From: Kiloniellales bacterium
GTDB taxonomy: Bacteria > Pseudomonadota > Alphaproteobacteria > Kiloniellales > JAKSDN01
Assembly (NCBI GenBank): GCA_030064845.1
Contig: JASJEC010000050.1
Span: 1 to 64,000 of the forward strand
Direction: 5' to 3'
Length of the DNA: 64,000 bases
Positions 24,469 to 34,153 of this stretch are shown here, in pieces (the stretch's first letter is position 1; the number at the start of each line of letters is the position of its first letter). The translations under genes were made by a program, and so were the position numbers. The notes under the pieces were generated by a model. That model did not search any database, was not told the DNA's origin, and saw only the letters and a list, made by a program, of their open reading frames with translations.

Positions 24469-25503
24469 CTATTTGCAGATTTCCGGCTGCTCTTCGGTGA
24501 CCATCCAGTTCGCCGCGGCGTCCCACACCGGCTCGGGCGAGACCGCGGGGCGGTCCGCGTCCCGGCCCAGCTTCTCGTGGAACAGCAGGTGTCCCGAATA
24601 GGGGCGAAAGCAGTCGACGGTGAAGTCCTCGGGCATTTCGCTCAGCGCCTGGCGCATCGATGAGACCGGCAGCAGCTTGTCCTCGCCGCCGTAGAACACG
24701 AGCACCGGCCGGTCTAGTTGCGGCGCGGCCTCGACCGCCTTGTCCATCAGGTCGACCAGACCGTAGACCGAGTCGATGCGGATCGTCTTGCGGTAGCCGG
24801 GATCGTTCAGGATGCTCTTGGTCAGGGTCTCGTCAGTGGAGAGGTCGGCGGTCTCGGCCTCGGTCGAGGGCTCGTAGGCGGGCATCAGGTGGGCCATCAG
24901 CCAGAGGCCGCCGGTCAGGACCGGGCCGAGCGCCCGGCGGCCCCTGACCGCCGGCGCTACCAGGACGGCGCGCTCGACCTGGGGCGGCAGGTCGTCGCCG
25001 CCCATGGCCGAGAGCACGATGGCGCCGCCCATACTCTCGCCCAGGAGCACGATCGGCAGGTCGGGGTGGCGCTCGGCCACCAGCTCGGAGAAATCGACCA
25101 GGTCGTTGATCAAGGCCTCTGAACCGGGCCACAGAGTCTCCTCTGCGCCTTCGCCGAAGCCGCGCTGGTCGTAGGCGTAGACCGTGAGGCCGCGCAGGGA
25201 CCAGGTCTTGGCCGGCTGGCTGAAGCGCCCGGCGTGGTCGTTGACGCCGTGGAGCGCGATCACGACCGCGGTCGGCTCGCGACCCTCGGGAACCGGCCAG
25301 TGGCGGACCGGCAGGAGGCGTCCGTCGCGGGTCACGAAGGCCTGTTCGCCGGCCCAGCGCGGGCCGTCAGGCGTGCTGTCGGGCGCGTAGTCCTGGCGCA
25401 TGGGCGCGCAGGCGGCGAGCTGGAGGAGGACAGCGAGGCAGAGCAACCGCGGCAGGCGCGCGGCGGCGAGCCATACAAGAACTTGCTTCCCAAACAATAC
25501 CAT
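24469..25503 (-). CDS. Lipoprotein alpha/beta hydrolase (monoacylglycerol lipase-like)
   Basis: A 344-residue alpha/beta hydrolase with an N-terminal signal ending in lipobox LAAC, so probably anchored to a membrane on the periplasmic side. The fold is indicated by ALHGVNDHAGRF (oxyanion region), nucleophile elbow GESMGG with the catalytic Ser, and YSGHLLFHE near the end with the catalytic His. The pattern of HGxxDHxxRF and GESMGG is that of the lysophospholipase/monoacylglycerol lipase group. Substrate is inferred to be a lipid ester. Spacer 25504-25760 upstream is AT-rich and contains its promoter; no gene is supported there. Confidence 0.82.
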   Translation of the reverse strand: MVLFGKQVLVWLAAARLPRLLCLAVLLQLAACAPMRQDYAPDSTPDGPRWAGEQAFVTRDGRLLPVRHWPVPEGREPTAVVIALHGVNDHAGRFSQPAKTWSLRGLTVYAYDQRGFGEGAEETLWPGSEALINDLVDFSELVAERHPDLPIVLLGESMGGAIVLSAMGGDDLPPQVERAVLVAPAVRGRRALGPVLTGGLWLMAHLMPAYEPSTEAETADLSTDETLTKSILNDPGYRKTIRIDSVYGLVDLMDKAVEAAPQLDRPVLVFYGGEDKLLPVSSMRQALSEMPEDFTVDCFRPYSGHLLFHEKLGRDADRPAVSPEPVWDAAANWMVTEEQPEICK

Positions 25504-25760
25504 CGCTGCTTACTGCGCCCGACCAAGAAACCCTTAAGAAAGTACTAATAAAAATAAAGGAATTCAAGCAAGTGTGGGTGATTTCTCGTAAAATGGATCG
25601 AATCCTGACAAGGGTTTAGGTTAGGTGATGCACCTGCTCTCAGGCCCGTCTGCGAACCCTTTTTGCCCGTAGGTGCTCCAGCCGCTCCGGTAAAGGTCCG
25701 TCGGGCTGTCGGCGGCGTAGGGCCTCCGGCATTTGAAGGCTCAAAACTCGATCGAAAGAT

Positions 25761-25836
<76 letters not shown>

Positions 25837-26118
25837 ACGGAGCAAGCGAGCCTCGCAAATTCAAAGCTCGGGTCCCCTGCGGGAGGGCGGCGTTATAACA
25901 AAGTGAATGGTGGCCTGCAATTCTTTACTGGCGCGGCCGGACCTGTCTGCCGGTGGCCCGGTAGCGCCGCAAAATTGTCCCACTGACGCTTAACCTTGTC
26001 TTGATTTTTCAGGCGTAAGGCTGGCGTTGCAGCCTCCCCCTTCGTAACGCTCTCGGGCGCTTCCGGCCAGTGGAGGCCACGACAGGTTTACCCAGGACTC
26101 CAAGAAGGGAGAACTCGA

Positions 26119-26910
26119 ATGCGAACGGCTTTCTCCAAGATCGGCGTGGTCTGCCTGACGGCGGGCTTCCTGGTCGGATGCGAAACCATGGGCGAGTGGG
26201 CCGATGCGACGGGCGATACGGTCAGTGGCTGGGCAGACGCCACGGGCGACGCCGTCAGCAGCCTCTACGCGGGCTCGGACGGCTATATCGCGCGCAACAT
26301 CAGCGGCGTCGATGATAAGGACGCCGCTTCGCTCGACAAGCGGGCGGCGGGCGCTCTGGAAAGCGGCAAGACCGGCCGCGCGGTCACGTGGAGCAATCCC
26401 AAGACCGGCGTGAAGGCGACCATCGTGCCGGGCAGGACCGAGGTGGAGCGCAGCAAGATCGAGAACGCGCGCAAGCGCGACGTCGCGGCCGCCAGCAGCA
26501 TGATCCTGGTCGCCAAGACCTACCAGGCCAAGAAGAACGTCAATCTGCGCGCCGGCCCCTCGACCAAGACGCCGGTCGTCGGCGGCCTGGTCTCCGGCGA
26601 GCGCTTCACCGCGATCGGCAAGGTCGGCGGCGACAAGTGGATCATGGTCGGGATCAACGGCAAGGCGGTCGGCTACGTGTTCGCCAGCCTGGTCAAGCCG
26701 GCCAAGCAGGCCAAGGTCGAGCTGCGCGAGGAGCTCGATCTCGACGAGCAGCATCCCCAGGGCTTCGGCCGGGACGTGGTCATCGATCGGGTTACCGTCT
26801 CGCGAACCTGCCGGGAGTTGACCTACACGGTGGTCAACCGGGAAGGCGACAAGGACCGCGACTCCCTGCGGGCCTGCAAGGCTCGCGACGGGGCCTGGGA
26901 GGTCAACTGA
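26119..26910 (+). CDS. SH3-domain lipoprotein
   Basis: A 263-residue precursor with lipobox LVGC (lipidated Cys at about residue 21), followed by a duplicated WADATGD segment. A bacterial SH3 domain lies around residues 133-193, opening VNLRAGPSTKTPVVGGL and ending GYVFASLV, a fold that often binds peptidoglycan. The C-terminal 60 residues (CRELTYTVVNREGDKD with two Cys) resemble the surface-antigen module of outer-membrane lipoproteins. It probably sits in the outer membrane facing the wall. GGGAGAA lies before the ATG, and a strong terminator follows at 26959-26999. Confidence 0.8.
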   Translation: MRTAFSKIGVVCLTAGFLVGCETMGEWADATGDTVSGWADATGDAVSSLYAGSDGYIARNISGVDDKDAASLDKRAAGALESGKTGRAVTWSNPKTGVKATIVPGRTEVERSKIENARKRDVAAASSMILVAKTYQAKKNVNLRAGPSTKTPVVGGLVSGERFTAIGKVGGDKWIMVGINGKAVGYVFASLVKPAKQAKVELREELDLDEQHPQGFGRDVVIDRVTVSRTCRELTYTVVNREGDKDRDSLRACKARDGAWEVN

Positions 26911-26958
26911 CCCTACGCTGCGGGGGTCCCGAAGGGGCCTCGCGGCCAGGACGCGGCA

Positions 26959-26999
26959 ACGGGCTCGGGGCCTCTTGGCTCCGGGCCCGTTTCGTTCTT
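26959..26999 (+). terminator. Intrinsic terminator after the SH3 lipoprotein gene
   Basis: A 14-bp stem, ACGGGCTCGGGGCC (26959-26972) with GGCTCCGGGCCCGT (26977-26990), two non-Watson-Crick positions, loop TCTT, and a T-rich tail TTCGTTCTT. It lies between the lipoprotein gene and the convergent tRNA-Cys. Confidence 0.75.
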
Positions 27000-27016
27000 C
27001 CGGCGGCGGTGTTCGC

Positions 27017-27090
27017 TGGAGGTCCGGGCCGGAATCGAACCGACGTACGCGGATTTGCAGTCCGCTGCATAACCACTCTGCCACCGGACC
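27017..27090 (-). tRNA. tRNA-Cys (GCA)
   Basis: Minus-strand cloverleaf, 74 bases with encoded CCA. Acceptor GGTCCGG pairs with CCGGACC; D-arm GGCAGAGTGGTTATGC; anticodon loop CTGCAAA within the CGGA/TCCG stem gives GCA; T-arm GTCGGTTCGATTCCGGC. Confidence 0.95.
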
Positions 27091-27288
27091 GGGCGGAGAG
27101 CGCTACTCAATAGCCCTTGCGGCGCGGGAGTCAATCTTCTTGCCGAGAGCGGGCTTGTCGTCCGGCGCCGCACTATTGCGCGCGATAACGCGGCCGGGCT
27201 CTTTTCTCAGGACTCCTCCGGATATAGAGTGGTTTGCCAAGTATCGACGTTCGCAACCGACGCATCGTCTTACTCGGGGGACCCTTCC

Positions 27289-27942
27289 GTGGACTTCGCT
27301 ACCCAGCGCAGCGCAATGGTCGACTGCCAGCTGCGCACCAACAAGGTGACAGATCCGCGCGTCATAGAGGCGTTCTCGGCCGTGCCGCGCGAGCTCTTCG
27401 TTCCCGAGGCGCGGCGATCCATCGCCTATGTCGACGAAGACCTGGAACTGGGCGAGGGGCGGTATCTCATGGAGCCCATGGTGCTGGCGCGCCTGATCCA
27501 GGCCGCGGAGATCCAGCCCGGCGACATCGTGCTCGACATCGGCTGTGGCACAGGCTACGCGAGCGCGGTCCTCGCCCGGCTCGCCGACACCGTCGTCGCT
27601 CTCGAGGAGAGCCCGGCCCTGGCGGAACGGGCGGGCGCGATCCTGAGCGAGTTGGGCGTCGACAACGCCGTTGTGGTCGAAGGTCCGCTCGTGGCCGGCT
27701 ATCCCAAGCAGGCGCCCTACAACGCCATCCTGATGGGCGGGAGCGTGTCGCGCGTCCCCGAGGCCATCTCCGAGCAGCTCGGAGAGGGCGGCCGCCTCGT
27801 GGCGGTTGCGAAGAAGGGCCCCGGGATCGGCGTCGCCCGCCTGATGCAGCGCAGCGGCCGCAACACCTCGAGCCGGCGGCTGTTCGATGCGGCGGTTCCC
27901 TTTTTGCCCGGCTTCGCCGAAGAGCCGGGTTTCGTTTTCTAG
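27289..27942 (+). CDS. Protein-L-isoaspartate O-methyltransferase-like protein
   Basis: A 217-residue SAM-dependent methyltransferase of the PCMT family. It begins VDFATQRSAMVDCQLRTNKV, the usual alphaproteobacterial N-terminus, from a GTG at 27289 preceded by GGGGA; the upstream ATG at 27229 is less likely. The SAM site VLDIGCGTGYASAVLA lies near residue 84. This divergent PCMT-like gene is commonly found just before tolC in alphaproteobacteria; it lacks an obvious match to the repair-enzyme substrate loops, so its true substrate is uncertain. The canonical pcm is a second gene at 56560. Its last codons form a terminator hairpin. Confidence 0.78.
   Translation: MDFATQRSAMVDCQLRTNKVTDPRVIEAFSAVPRELFVPEARRSIAYVDEDLELGEGRYLMEPMVLARLIQAAEIQPGDIVLDIGCGTGYASAVLARLADTVVALEESPALAERAGAILSELGVDNAVVVEGPLVAGYPKQAPYNAILMGGSVSRVPEAISEQLGEGGRLVAVAKKGPGIGVARLMQRSGRNTSSRRLFDAAVPFLPGFAEEPGFVF
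27907..27938 (+). terminator. Intrinsic terminator formed by the last codons of the PCMT-like gene
   Basis: CCCGGCT (27907-27913) pairs with AGCCGGG (27923-27929), followed by TTTCGTTTT. The stem lies entirely inside the coding sequence, whose stop is at 27940-27942. Confidence 0.6.
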
Positions 27943-28098
27943 GAGGCTCGGGAATTCGGTTTTGTTAGGAGTTTCCTTACCTCCTTGCGGACTACTGAAG
28001 CCGGCATTTGAGACGAATCGTCTAGAATTGCCGTGCGAATCCGGTGCCGGACGGAAGCTTCGATCGTCGCCGGAATTTGCTTGAGAGGGAAGAAGAGC

Positions 28099-29478
28099 AT
28101 GCGGCTTGCGTTGAGGAAGCAGACGGCCTTTCGCCATGCGGTGATCGCCCTGGCGCTTATCTCTCTTTCCGGCGCGGCCCGGGCCCAGTCGCTCGAAGAG
28201 GCGCTGGCGACCGCCTACAGCTCCAATCCCGATCTGCGCGCCGCCAGGTCGACCCTGCGGGCAGTCAATGAGGGCGTGCCCCAGGCGCTGTCGAACTGGC
28301 GCCCCACGGTCACGGTGACCGGCTCGGCCGGCGTTCAGCGGACCCGCATCGACAACGAAGAGGTCGACGACGATACCCGGACGAACGAACCCGTCGAGGT
28401 TCAGGGTCAGGTAACTCAGTTCCTGTACCGCGGCGGCCGGACCGCCGCGGAAACCTCGCGGGCTGAAACCGACGTGCAGGCCGAGCGGGCGCGTCTGATC
28501 GACACCGAGCAGGCCGTGCTGTTGGACGCCGTCACGGCCTTTTCCGACGTCTGGCGGGACCAGTCGGTGCTGCGCCTCAACATTAGCAACGAACGTGTCC
28601 TGACCAGGCAGCTGGAAGCCTCGCAGGACCGCTTCCAGGTCGGCGAGATCACCCGGACCGACGTGGCCCAGTCCGAATCCCGTCTGTCGCGGGCGACGGC
28701 CGACCGGATCGCGGCCGAGGGCTCGCTCAGCAGCAGCCGCGCGGTGTTTCAGCAGGTCATCGGCGTCTTTCCGTCCATCCTGGAACAGCCGAACGTTCCG
28801 GCCGGCCTGCCCGACGGCCTCGAGAGGGTGATCGAGTCGGCGATCGCCGACAATCCCCAGGTCGTCGCGGCGCGTTTCGACGAACGCTCGGCCCGTCATC
28901 AGGTGCGCGTCGACCTCGGCGAACTGCTGCCGGAGCTCTCGCTGATCGGCGACGGCACGGTGAACCGCAACATGGGCGGCGGCGACGAGCGGGACGAGGT
29001 GGCGATCAGGGCGCAGCTGTCGATCCCGATCTACCAGCAGGGCTTCGTCTCCAGCCAGGTGCGGCAGAGCAAGCAGATCGCCAGCCAGCGCCGGCTGGAG
29101 ATCGACAGCGCTCGGCGCAGCGTGGAACAAACGGCGATCTCGGCGTGGGAAGCGCTGCAGACCGCACGGGCCCAGATCATCTCCTTCAACTCGGAGGTCC
29201 GTTCGACCAGGATCGCCCTCGAGGGGGTACGGCAGGAAAACGCGGTCGGTGCCCGGACGATTCTCGATATTCTCGATGCCGAGCAGGAGTTCCTCGACGC
29301 CCAGGTTAGCCTGGTCGTCGCGCAGCGGGACGAGGCGGTCGCCGCCCACGCCGTTCTCTCCGCGGTCGGCCGCTTGACCGCTCAGAAACTCGCCCTGCCG
29401 GTGAGGATCTACAACCCGGCGGAAGACTACAACGCCGTCAAGGACAGCTGGTTCGGTCTCGGTGCGCCCGGCGAGTAG
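28099..29478 (+). CDS. tolC: TolC-family outer membrane efflux/type I secretion protein
   Basis: A 459-residue outer-membrane factor. A signal peptide ends at about residue 31 (SGAARAQ). The mature protein has the two repeated OEP domains, each with long heptad-like helices; the N-terminal SLEEALATAYSSNPDL and the second-half ANERSARHQVRVDLGELLPEL region are recognisable. It would form the trimeric exit duct for efflux pumps or type I secretion. The ATG at 28099 follows GAGGGAAGAAGAG; longer starts at 28033 precede the signal peptide and are rejected. A weakly AT-rich promoter region precedes it. Confidence 0.9.
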   Translation: MRLALRKQTAFRHAVIALALISLSGAARAQSLEEALATAYSSNPDLRAARSTLRAVNEGVPQALSNWRPTVTVTGSAGVQRTRIDNEEVDDDTRTNEPVEVQGQVTQFLYRGGRTAAETSRAETDVQAERARLIDTEQAVLLDAVTAFSDVWRDQSVLRLNISNERVLTRQLEASQDRFQVGEITRTDVAQSESRLSRATADRIAAEGSLSSSRAVFQQVIGVFPSILEQPNVPAGLPDGLERVIESAIADNPQVVAARFDERSARHQVRVDLGELLPELSLIGDGTVNRNMGGGDERDEVAIRAQLSIPIYQQGFVSSQVRQSKQIASQRRLEIDSARRSVEQTAISAWEALQTARAQIISFNSEVRSTRIALEGVRQENAVGARTILDILDAEQEFLDAQVSLVVAQRDEAVAAHAVLSAVGRLTAQKLALPVRIYNPAEDYNAVKDSWFGLGAPGE

Positions 29479-29717
29479 GGCGGGCCTAGGGCAAACCCGT
29501 TGAATCTGCTCTGAATGGGTGATGTAGATCGGCGCCGCGCCGCGCCGGGCGATCGGGATAAGCTCCGGGTTTGCGGCAGAGGGGCTTGCACGTCCGCGGG
29601 TGAACGGCGTAAAACGAAGCGTCTTTTCGCGGTCAGGCTCGGACGTTCACAGGGCGGGCGTTCGCCTGCCGCGGAAGGCACCCGAACCCCTTCTTGAGCT
29701 GGTTGGACCCCGGAGAG

Positions 29718-30275
29718 ATGGCAAACTCCACCACTGACGGCGAGCCGACGATGGAGGAAATCCTTTCCTCCATCCGCAAGATCATATCGGAAGACGAGCC
29801 GCAGGCCGAAAAGGAGGCCGCGGAAGCGGAAGCCGCCCCGGCCGGCATGGCGCAAGCCGAGGTCGAGGAAATCGTCGATGAGGTTCTCGAGTTGACGGAT
29901 CGGGTCGAAGAGGGAGCTGGCAACGGTGCCAGCGAAGAGCAGGAAATCGATGCAATCCTCACCACCGTAACCGACGCCCCGGCGGAAGAAGAGATGGAAG
30001 AACTCGAACAAAATCGATCGACGTCGGGCGGTTTGCTCTCGACCAAGACGGACAGTGCCGTGACCTCCACGCTCGCTGGTTTCTTCGACGAGATGGTCAA
30101 GGAGAAAACCCCGCCCGAGGCCAGGACGGGGCCCTCGCCGACCCTGGACGACGTCGTGCGCGAGATGCTGGCGCCCTATCTGAAGTCCTGGCTCGACGAG
30201 AACCTCGAGCCGATCGTGGAGCGCACGGTCCGCGACGAGCTCAAGCGCCTGGCGCGTCGCGCGGAAGACCTCTAG
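29718..30275 (+). CDS. popZ: Pole-organising protein PopZ (DUF2497)
   Basis: A 185-residue protein with the PopZ architecture. It has a conserved N-terminal helix [17 protein letters not shown] (partner-binding), an acidic Glu/Ala/Pro-rich disordered middle of about 90 residues, and a C-terminal helical oligomerisation domain ([20 protein letters not shown] and [13 protein letters not shown]). In Caulobacter PopZ forms a polar condensate that anchors the chromosome origin and recruits cell-cycle regulators. Placement directly before valS matches other alphaproteobacteria. ATG 29718 is preceded by CGGAGAG. In-frame ATG 29694 is less well supported. Confidence 0.9.
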   Translation: MANSTTDGEPTMEEILSSIRKIISEDEPQAEKEAAEAEAAPAGMAQAEVEEIVDEVLELTDRVEEGAGNGASEEQEIDAILTTVTDAPAEEEMEELEQNRSTSGGLLSTKTDSAVTSTLAGFFDEMVKEKTPPEARTGPSPTLDDVVREMLAPYLKSWLDENLEPIVERTVRDELKRLARRAEDL

Positions 30276-30348
30276 GTCCGCGGCGGGGCCGGTACCAGGT
30301 CCGCCTCCGCGGGGCGCCGCCCCAGCCCAAGCAAAGGACTGGCCAGCA

Positions 30349-32997
30349 ATGCTGGAAAAGACTTTTCGGCCCATTGAGGTCGAAACGGAGCTCTATGACG
30401 CGTGGGAAGAGAGCGGCGCCTTCGGCGCCGATCCGGCGCTCTCCGACGCCCCCTATACGATCATGATGCCGCCGCCCAACGTCACGGGCAGCCTCCACAT
30501 CGGCCACGCGCTGACCTTCACCATTCAGGACATCCTGATCCGCTACAACCGGATGAAGGGCAAGAACGTGCTCTGGCAGCCGGGAACCGACCACGCCGGC
30601 ATCGCCACCCAGATGGTGGTCGAGCGTAAGCTCGCCGATGAGGGCAAGACGCGCCACGACCTGGGCAGGCCGGACTTTGTCGATCGCGTGTGGCAGTGGA
30701 AGGAGGAGTCCGGCGGCACGATCCTGCGTCAGCTGCGCCGCCTCGGCGCCTCGGCCGACTGGCCGCGTGAGCGCTTCACCATGGACGAGGGGCTGTCCCA
30801 GGCGGTCCGCAAGGTCTTCGTCGACCTCTACAAGCAAGGCTTGATCTACAAGGACAAGCGGCTGGTCAACTGGGACCCCAAGCTGCATACGGCGATCTCC
30901 GACCTCGAGGTCGAGCAGCGCGACATCAAGGGCAAGCTCTGGCACTTCAAGTACCCGATCAAGGACGCGGGCGGCCGCTTCATCGTCGTGGCGACGACCC
31001 GGCCCGAGACCATGCTGGGCGACACGGCCGTCGCGGTGAACCCCGAGGACGAGCGCTACCAGGACCTGATCGGCAAGGAGGTCGTGCTGCCCCTGGTCGG
31101 CCGGCGTATTCCCATCGTCGCCGACGAGCACGCCGACCCGGAGGCCGGCAGCGGCGCCGTCAAGATCACCCCGGCCCACGACTTCAACGACTTTGAGGTC
31201 GGCCGGCGGCACGACCTGCCGATGGTCAACATCTTCGACCGCGACGCCTGCCTGAACGACGAGGTGCCGCCGGCCTACCGCGGCCTCGACCGCTTCGAGG
31301 CGCGCGAGCGGGTGGTCGCCGACCTGGAGGCGGCGGGCCTGGTCGCCAAGATCGAGGACCACGAGCACAAGGTGCCTCACGGCGACCGCGGCGGCGTGCC
31401 GATCGAGCCCTGGCTGACCGATCAGTGGTACGTCGACGCCGCGACCCTGGCCAAGCCGGCGATCGAGGCGGTCGAGACCGGCAAGACGGTCTTCGTGCCG
31501 AAGAACTGGGAGAACACCTACTTCGAGTGGATGCGCAACATCCAGCCCTGGTGTATCTCGCGCCAGCTCTGGTGGGGCCACCAGATCCCGGCGTGGTACG
31601 CCCCCGACGGCGAGATCTTCGTCGAGCCGACCGAGGAGGAGGCCCGGGCGGCGGCCGAGAAGCACTTCGGCAGGGCGGTCGAGCTGGAGCGCGACCCCGA
31701 CGTGCTCGACACCTGGTTCTCCTCGGCGCTCTGGCCCTTCTCGACCCTGGGCTGGCCCGAGGAAACGCCGGAGCTCAAGCGTTTCTATCCCGGCGACGTG
31801 CTGGTCACCGGCTTCGACATCATCTTCTTCTGGGTCGCCCGCATGATGATGATGGGCCTGCACTTCATGGGCGAGGTGCCGTTCAAGACCGTCTACATCC
31901 ACGGCCTGGTGCGCGACAAGCACGGCCATAAGATGTCCAAGGCCAAGGGCAACGTCATCGACCCCCTGGAACTGATCGAGAGCTACGGCTGCGACGCGGT
32001 TCGCTTCACCCTGGCCGCCATGGCCGCGCCGGTCGGGCGCGACGTCAAGCTCGACGATAAGCGGATCGAGGGCTACCGCAACTTCGGTACCAAGCTGTGG
32101 AACGCATCGCGCTTCGCCCTGATGAACGGCGCCAAGGCCGATCCAGACTTCGATCCGGCGAATTGCCGGGAACCGGTCAATCGCTGGATCGTCGGCAAGC
32201 TGGCCGAGGCCGCGGAGCAACTCGACCATGACTTCGCCGCCTACCGTTTCAACGACGTGGCCGACCGGCTCTACCATTTCACCTGGAACCTGTTCTGCGA
32301 CTGGTACGTGGAGTTCTCCAAGCCGGTCCTGAACGGCGAGGATGCGGCGGCCGCCGCCGAGACGCGGGCGACCATGGCCTGGGTCCTGGAGCAGATCTTG
32401 CGGCTTCTGCACCCGGTCATGCCCTTCATCACCGAGGCGCTCTGGTCGGAGACAGGCGAGGGCCGCAACACCATGCTGATCGCCGAGACCTGGCCCCATC
32501 TCGACGGCGCCCTTACGGACCCCGAGGCCGAGGCCGAGATGGACTGGGTGATCCGGCTGGTCGGCGAGATCCGCGCCGTCCGCGCCGAGGTCAACGTGCC
32601 GGCCGGGGCCAAGCTCGACCTCCTGGTCAAGGATGCCAGCCCGGCGACGGTCGCGCGGCTCGAGGGGCAGGCCGATCTCATCCGCCAGCTCGCGCGGGTC
32701 GAGAAGATCGAGCCCAAGGCTAAGCAGGTGCCCAAGGGGGCGACCCAGATCGTGGTCGACGAGGCGACGGTCATCCTGCCGCTCGAAGGCGTCATCGACC
32801 GGGACGCCGAGCGCGCTCGCTTGTCGAAGGAGATCGGCAAGTTGGAGGCCGAGGCGGCGAAGGACGACAAGAAGCTCGCCAACCCGCAGTTCCTGGAGAA
32901 GGCCCCGGAGGCCGTGGTCGCCGAGCTCAAGGAACGGCGCGCCGAGACCGGCGAGCGGATCGAGCGGCTGCGGGCGGCCCTGAAGCGCCTGGACTGA
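30349..32997 (+). CDS. valS: Valyl-tRNA synthetase
   Basis: An 882-residue class Ia aminoacyl-tRNA synthetase charging tRNA-Val. The HIGH motif is in [13 protein letters not shown] near residue 40; the KMSKS motif is [10 protein letters not shown] near residue 526. The editing (CP1) domain lies between them, containing [19 protein letters not shown]-terminal coiled coil from about residue 815 ([19 protein letters not shown]) is the usual tRNA-binding arm. Length is normal. It follows popZ by 73 bp. Essential housekeeping gene. Confidence 0.97.
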   Translation: MLEKTFRPIEVETELYDAWEESGAFGADPALSDAPYTIMMPPPNVTGSLHIGHALTFTIQDILIRYNRMKGKNVLWQPGTDHAGIATQMVVERKLADEGKTRHDLGRPDFVDRVWQWKEESGGTILRQLRRLGASADWPRERFTMDEGLSQAVRKVFVDLYKQGLIYKDKRLVNWDPKLHTAISDLEVEQRDIKGKLWHFKYPIKDAGGRFIVVATTRPETMLGDTAVAVNPEDERYQDLIGKEVVLPLVGRRIPIVADEHADPEAGSGAVKITPAHDFNDFEVGRRHDLPMVNIFDRDACLNDEVPPAYRGLDRFEARERVVADLEAAGLVAKIEDHEHKVPHGDRGGVPIEPWLTDQWYVDAATLAKPAIEAVETGKTVFVPKNWENTYFEWMRNIQPWCISRQLWWGHQIPAWYAPDGEIFVEPTEEEARAAAEKHFGRAVELERDPDVLDTWFSSALWPFSTLGWPEETPELKRFYPGDVLVTGFDIIFFWVARMMMMGLHFMGEVPFKTVYIHGLVRDKHGHKMSKAKGNVIDPLELIESYGCDAVRFTLAAMAAPVGRDVKLDDKRIEGYRNFGTKLWNASRFALMNGAKADPDFDPANCREPVNRWIVGKLAEAAEQLDHDFAAYRFNDVADRLYHFTWNLFCDWYVEFSKPVLNGEDAAAAAETRATMAWVLEQILRLLHPVMPFITEALWSETGEGRNTMLIAETWPHLDGALTDPEAEAEMDWVIRLVGEIRAVRAEVNVPAGAKLDLLVKDASPATVARLEGQADLIRQLARVEKIEPKAKQVPKGATQIVVDEATVILPLEGVIDRDAERARLSKEIGKLEAEAAKDDKKLANPQFLEKAPEAVVAELKERRAETGERIERLRAALKRLD

Positions 32998-33001
32998 GGC
33001 G

Positions 33002-33865
33002 CTAGCCCCGCTCGAGGGGCCGAGTCAGGCAGGTCGGGCCGCCTTCGCCCTTGCGCGAAATCTCCTCGCCCTTGTAGGTCCGGACTTCGCAGCCCGCGGC
33101 TTCGAGGCGCCGCCTGGTCTCGGGGCAGCCCTCGAGCATGAGGCAGTGGCGCGGGGCCAGCGCCAGCACGTTGCAGGCCATGGTCTCGAACTCTTCGTCC
33201 GGCACCTCGACCAGGGCAATGCCACGTTCCTGCAGCCAGCTGCGAAAGCCGATCGGCATCAGCGGCGAATAGACCAGGGCGAGATCTCGGTCGAGCGGGC
33301 TCAGCATCGACATCAGGTGGAAGACGTCGCCGGGCCCCTTGTAGTGGGGCACGTCGACCGTCACCAGGGTGACGTCCGGGCCGAAGTGCTCGGCGAGCTG
33401 GCGCGCGCCCTCGGCGTTGCTGCGGTAGGTCAGGCCGAGCGCGCCGGTCCTGTCGTCGAGCCACACGAAGTCACCGCCCTCGACCCGGCCGGCGCCGTCG
33501 ATTGCGCCGGAAACGGGAAGCCCGAGGTCCTCGAAGGCCGCGCCCGAGACCGCCGGCTCGGCCCGACGGGCCTCGCGCCCCATGCTGCAGAGCAGGGCGC
33601 CGCCAGGACCGCAGAGCGAGGCGTCGCGCACGTAGATGCTGTCGATTTCCAGGCCTTGGGCGGCCGGCAGATAGCAGACTTCCGCGCCGGTTTCCGCGAT
33701 CAGCTCGGCGAAGCGGTCGAACTCGCGCACCGCTTCGGCAAAGTCCGGCGCCGCCCGGTAGCCGAGGCCTTGCCAGCTTCGGTCGATGAAGCCCTGGTCG
33801 CGGAAAGCCTCGCGCGGATGGCGCAGCGCGACGCGGCGGATCGGGTCGTATTCGTTGAGGGGCAT
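33002..33865 (-). CDS. Dimethylarginine dimethylaminohydrolase-like amidinohydrolase
   Basis: A 287-residue enzyme of the guanidino-modifying superfamily (DDAH/arginine deiminase fold). Catalytic residues in view are Cys279 in GGPTCLTRPL, His in GPGDVFHLMS (about residue 178) and the acidic EGGDFVW site. DDAH-type enzymes hydrolyse methylated arginine to citrulline and a methylamine, so a link to the amine-handling cluster at 9-14 kb is conceivable but only speculation. It converges with valS, four bases apart. ATG 33865 is used (starting MPLNEYDP); ATG 33877 is an in-frame alternative. Confidence 0.8.
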   Translation of the reverse strand: MPLNEYDPIRRVALRHPREAFRDQGFIDRSWQGLGYRAAPDFAEAVREFDRFAELIAETGAEVCYLPAAQGLEIDSIYVRDASLCGPGGALLCSMGREARRAEPAVSGAAFEDLGLPVSGAIDGAGRVEGGDFVWLDDRTGALGLTYRSNAEGARQLAEHFGPDVTLVTVDVPHYKGPGDVFHLMSMLSPLDRDLALVYSPLMPIGFRSWLQERGIALVEVPDEEFETMACNVLALAPRHCLMLEGCPETRRRLEAAGCEVRTYKGEEISRKGEGGPTCLTRPLERG

Positions 33866-34153
33866 TGAGGGTAGCATCCAGAAGGGCCGAGGCGCGCGAG
33901 GATGTCAGAAAAGGTCACCCGCGTCATCCGCTCCGGTTCAGGTGCCGGTCCAGCTCCATGAGGATGTCGCGGTCCACTCAGTGGATTGTTACTTTGCCGA
34001 TCGTTGTGGAGCCGTCAGCCAAGCTCCGCCAGACCGCCGCCATCCGCATGACGGGGTTGTCCTCAAAGTCCTTTATTCGAGTTGAGGCGTCCCGCTAGAC
34101 TGCGCGGCTCAAGACATTGCTATCGAAAGACAAGATTACCGGGGAGACGTCCT

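Noticed and set aside
34000-34153. Leader-peptide attenuator or riboswitch before ilvD
   Set aside because: No run of branched-chain codons followed by a terminator, and no conserved riboswitch pattern could be recognised.
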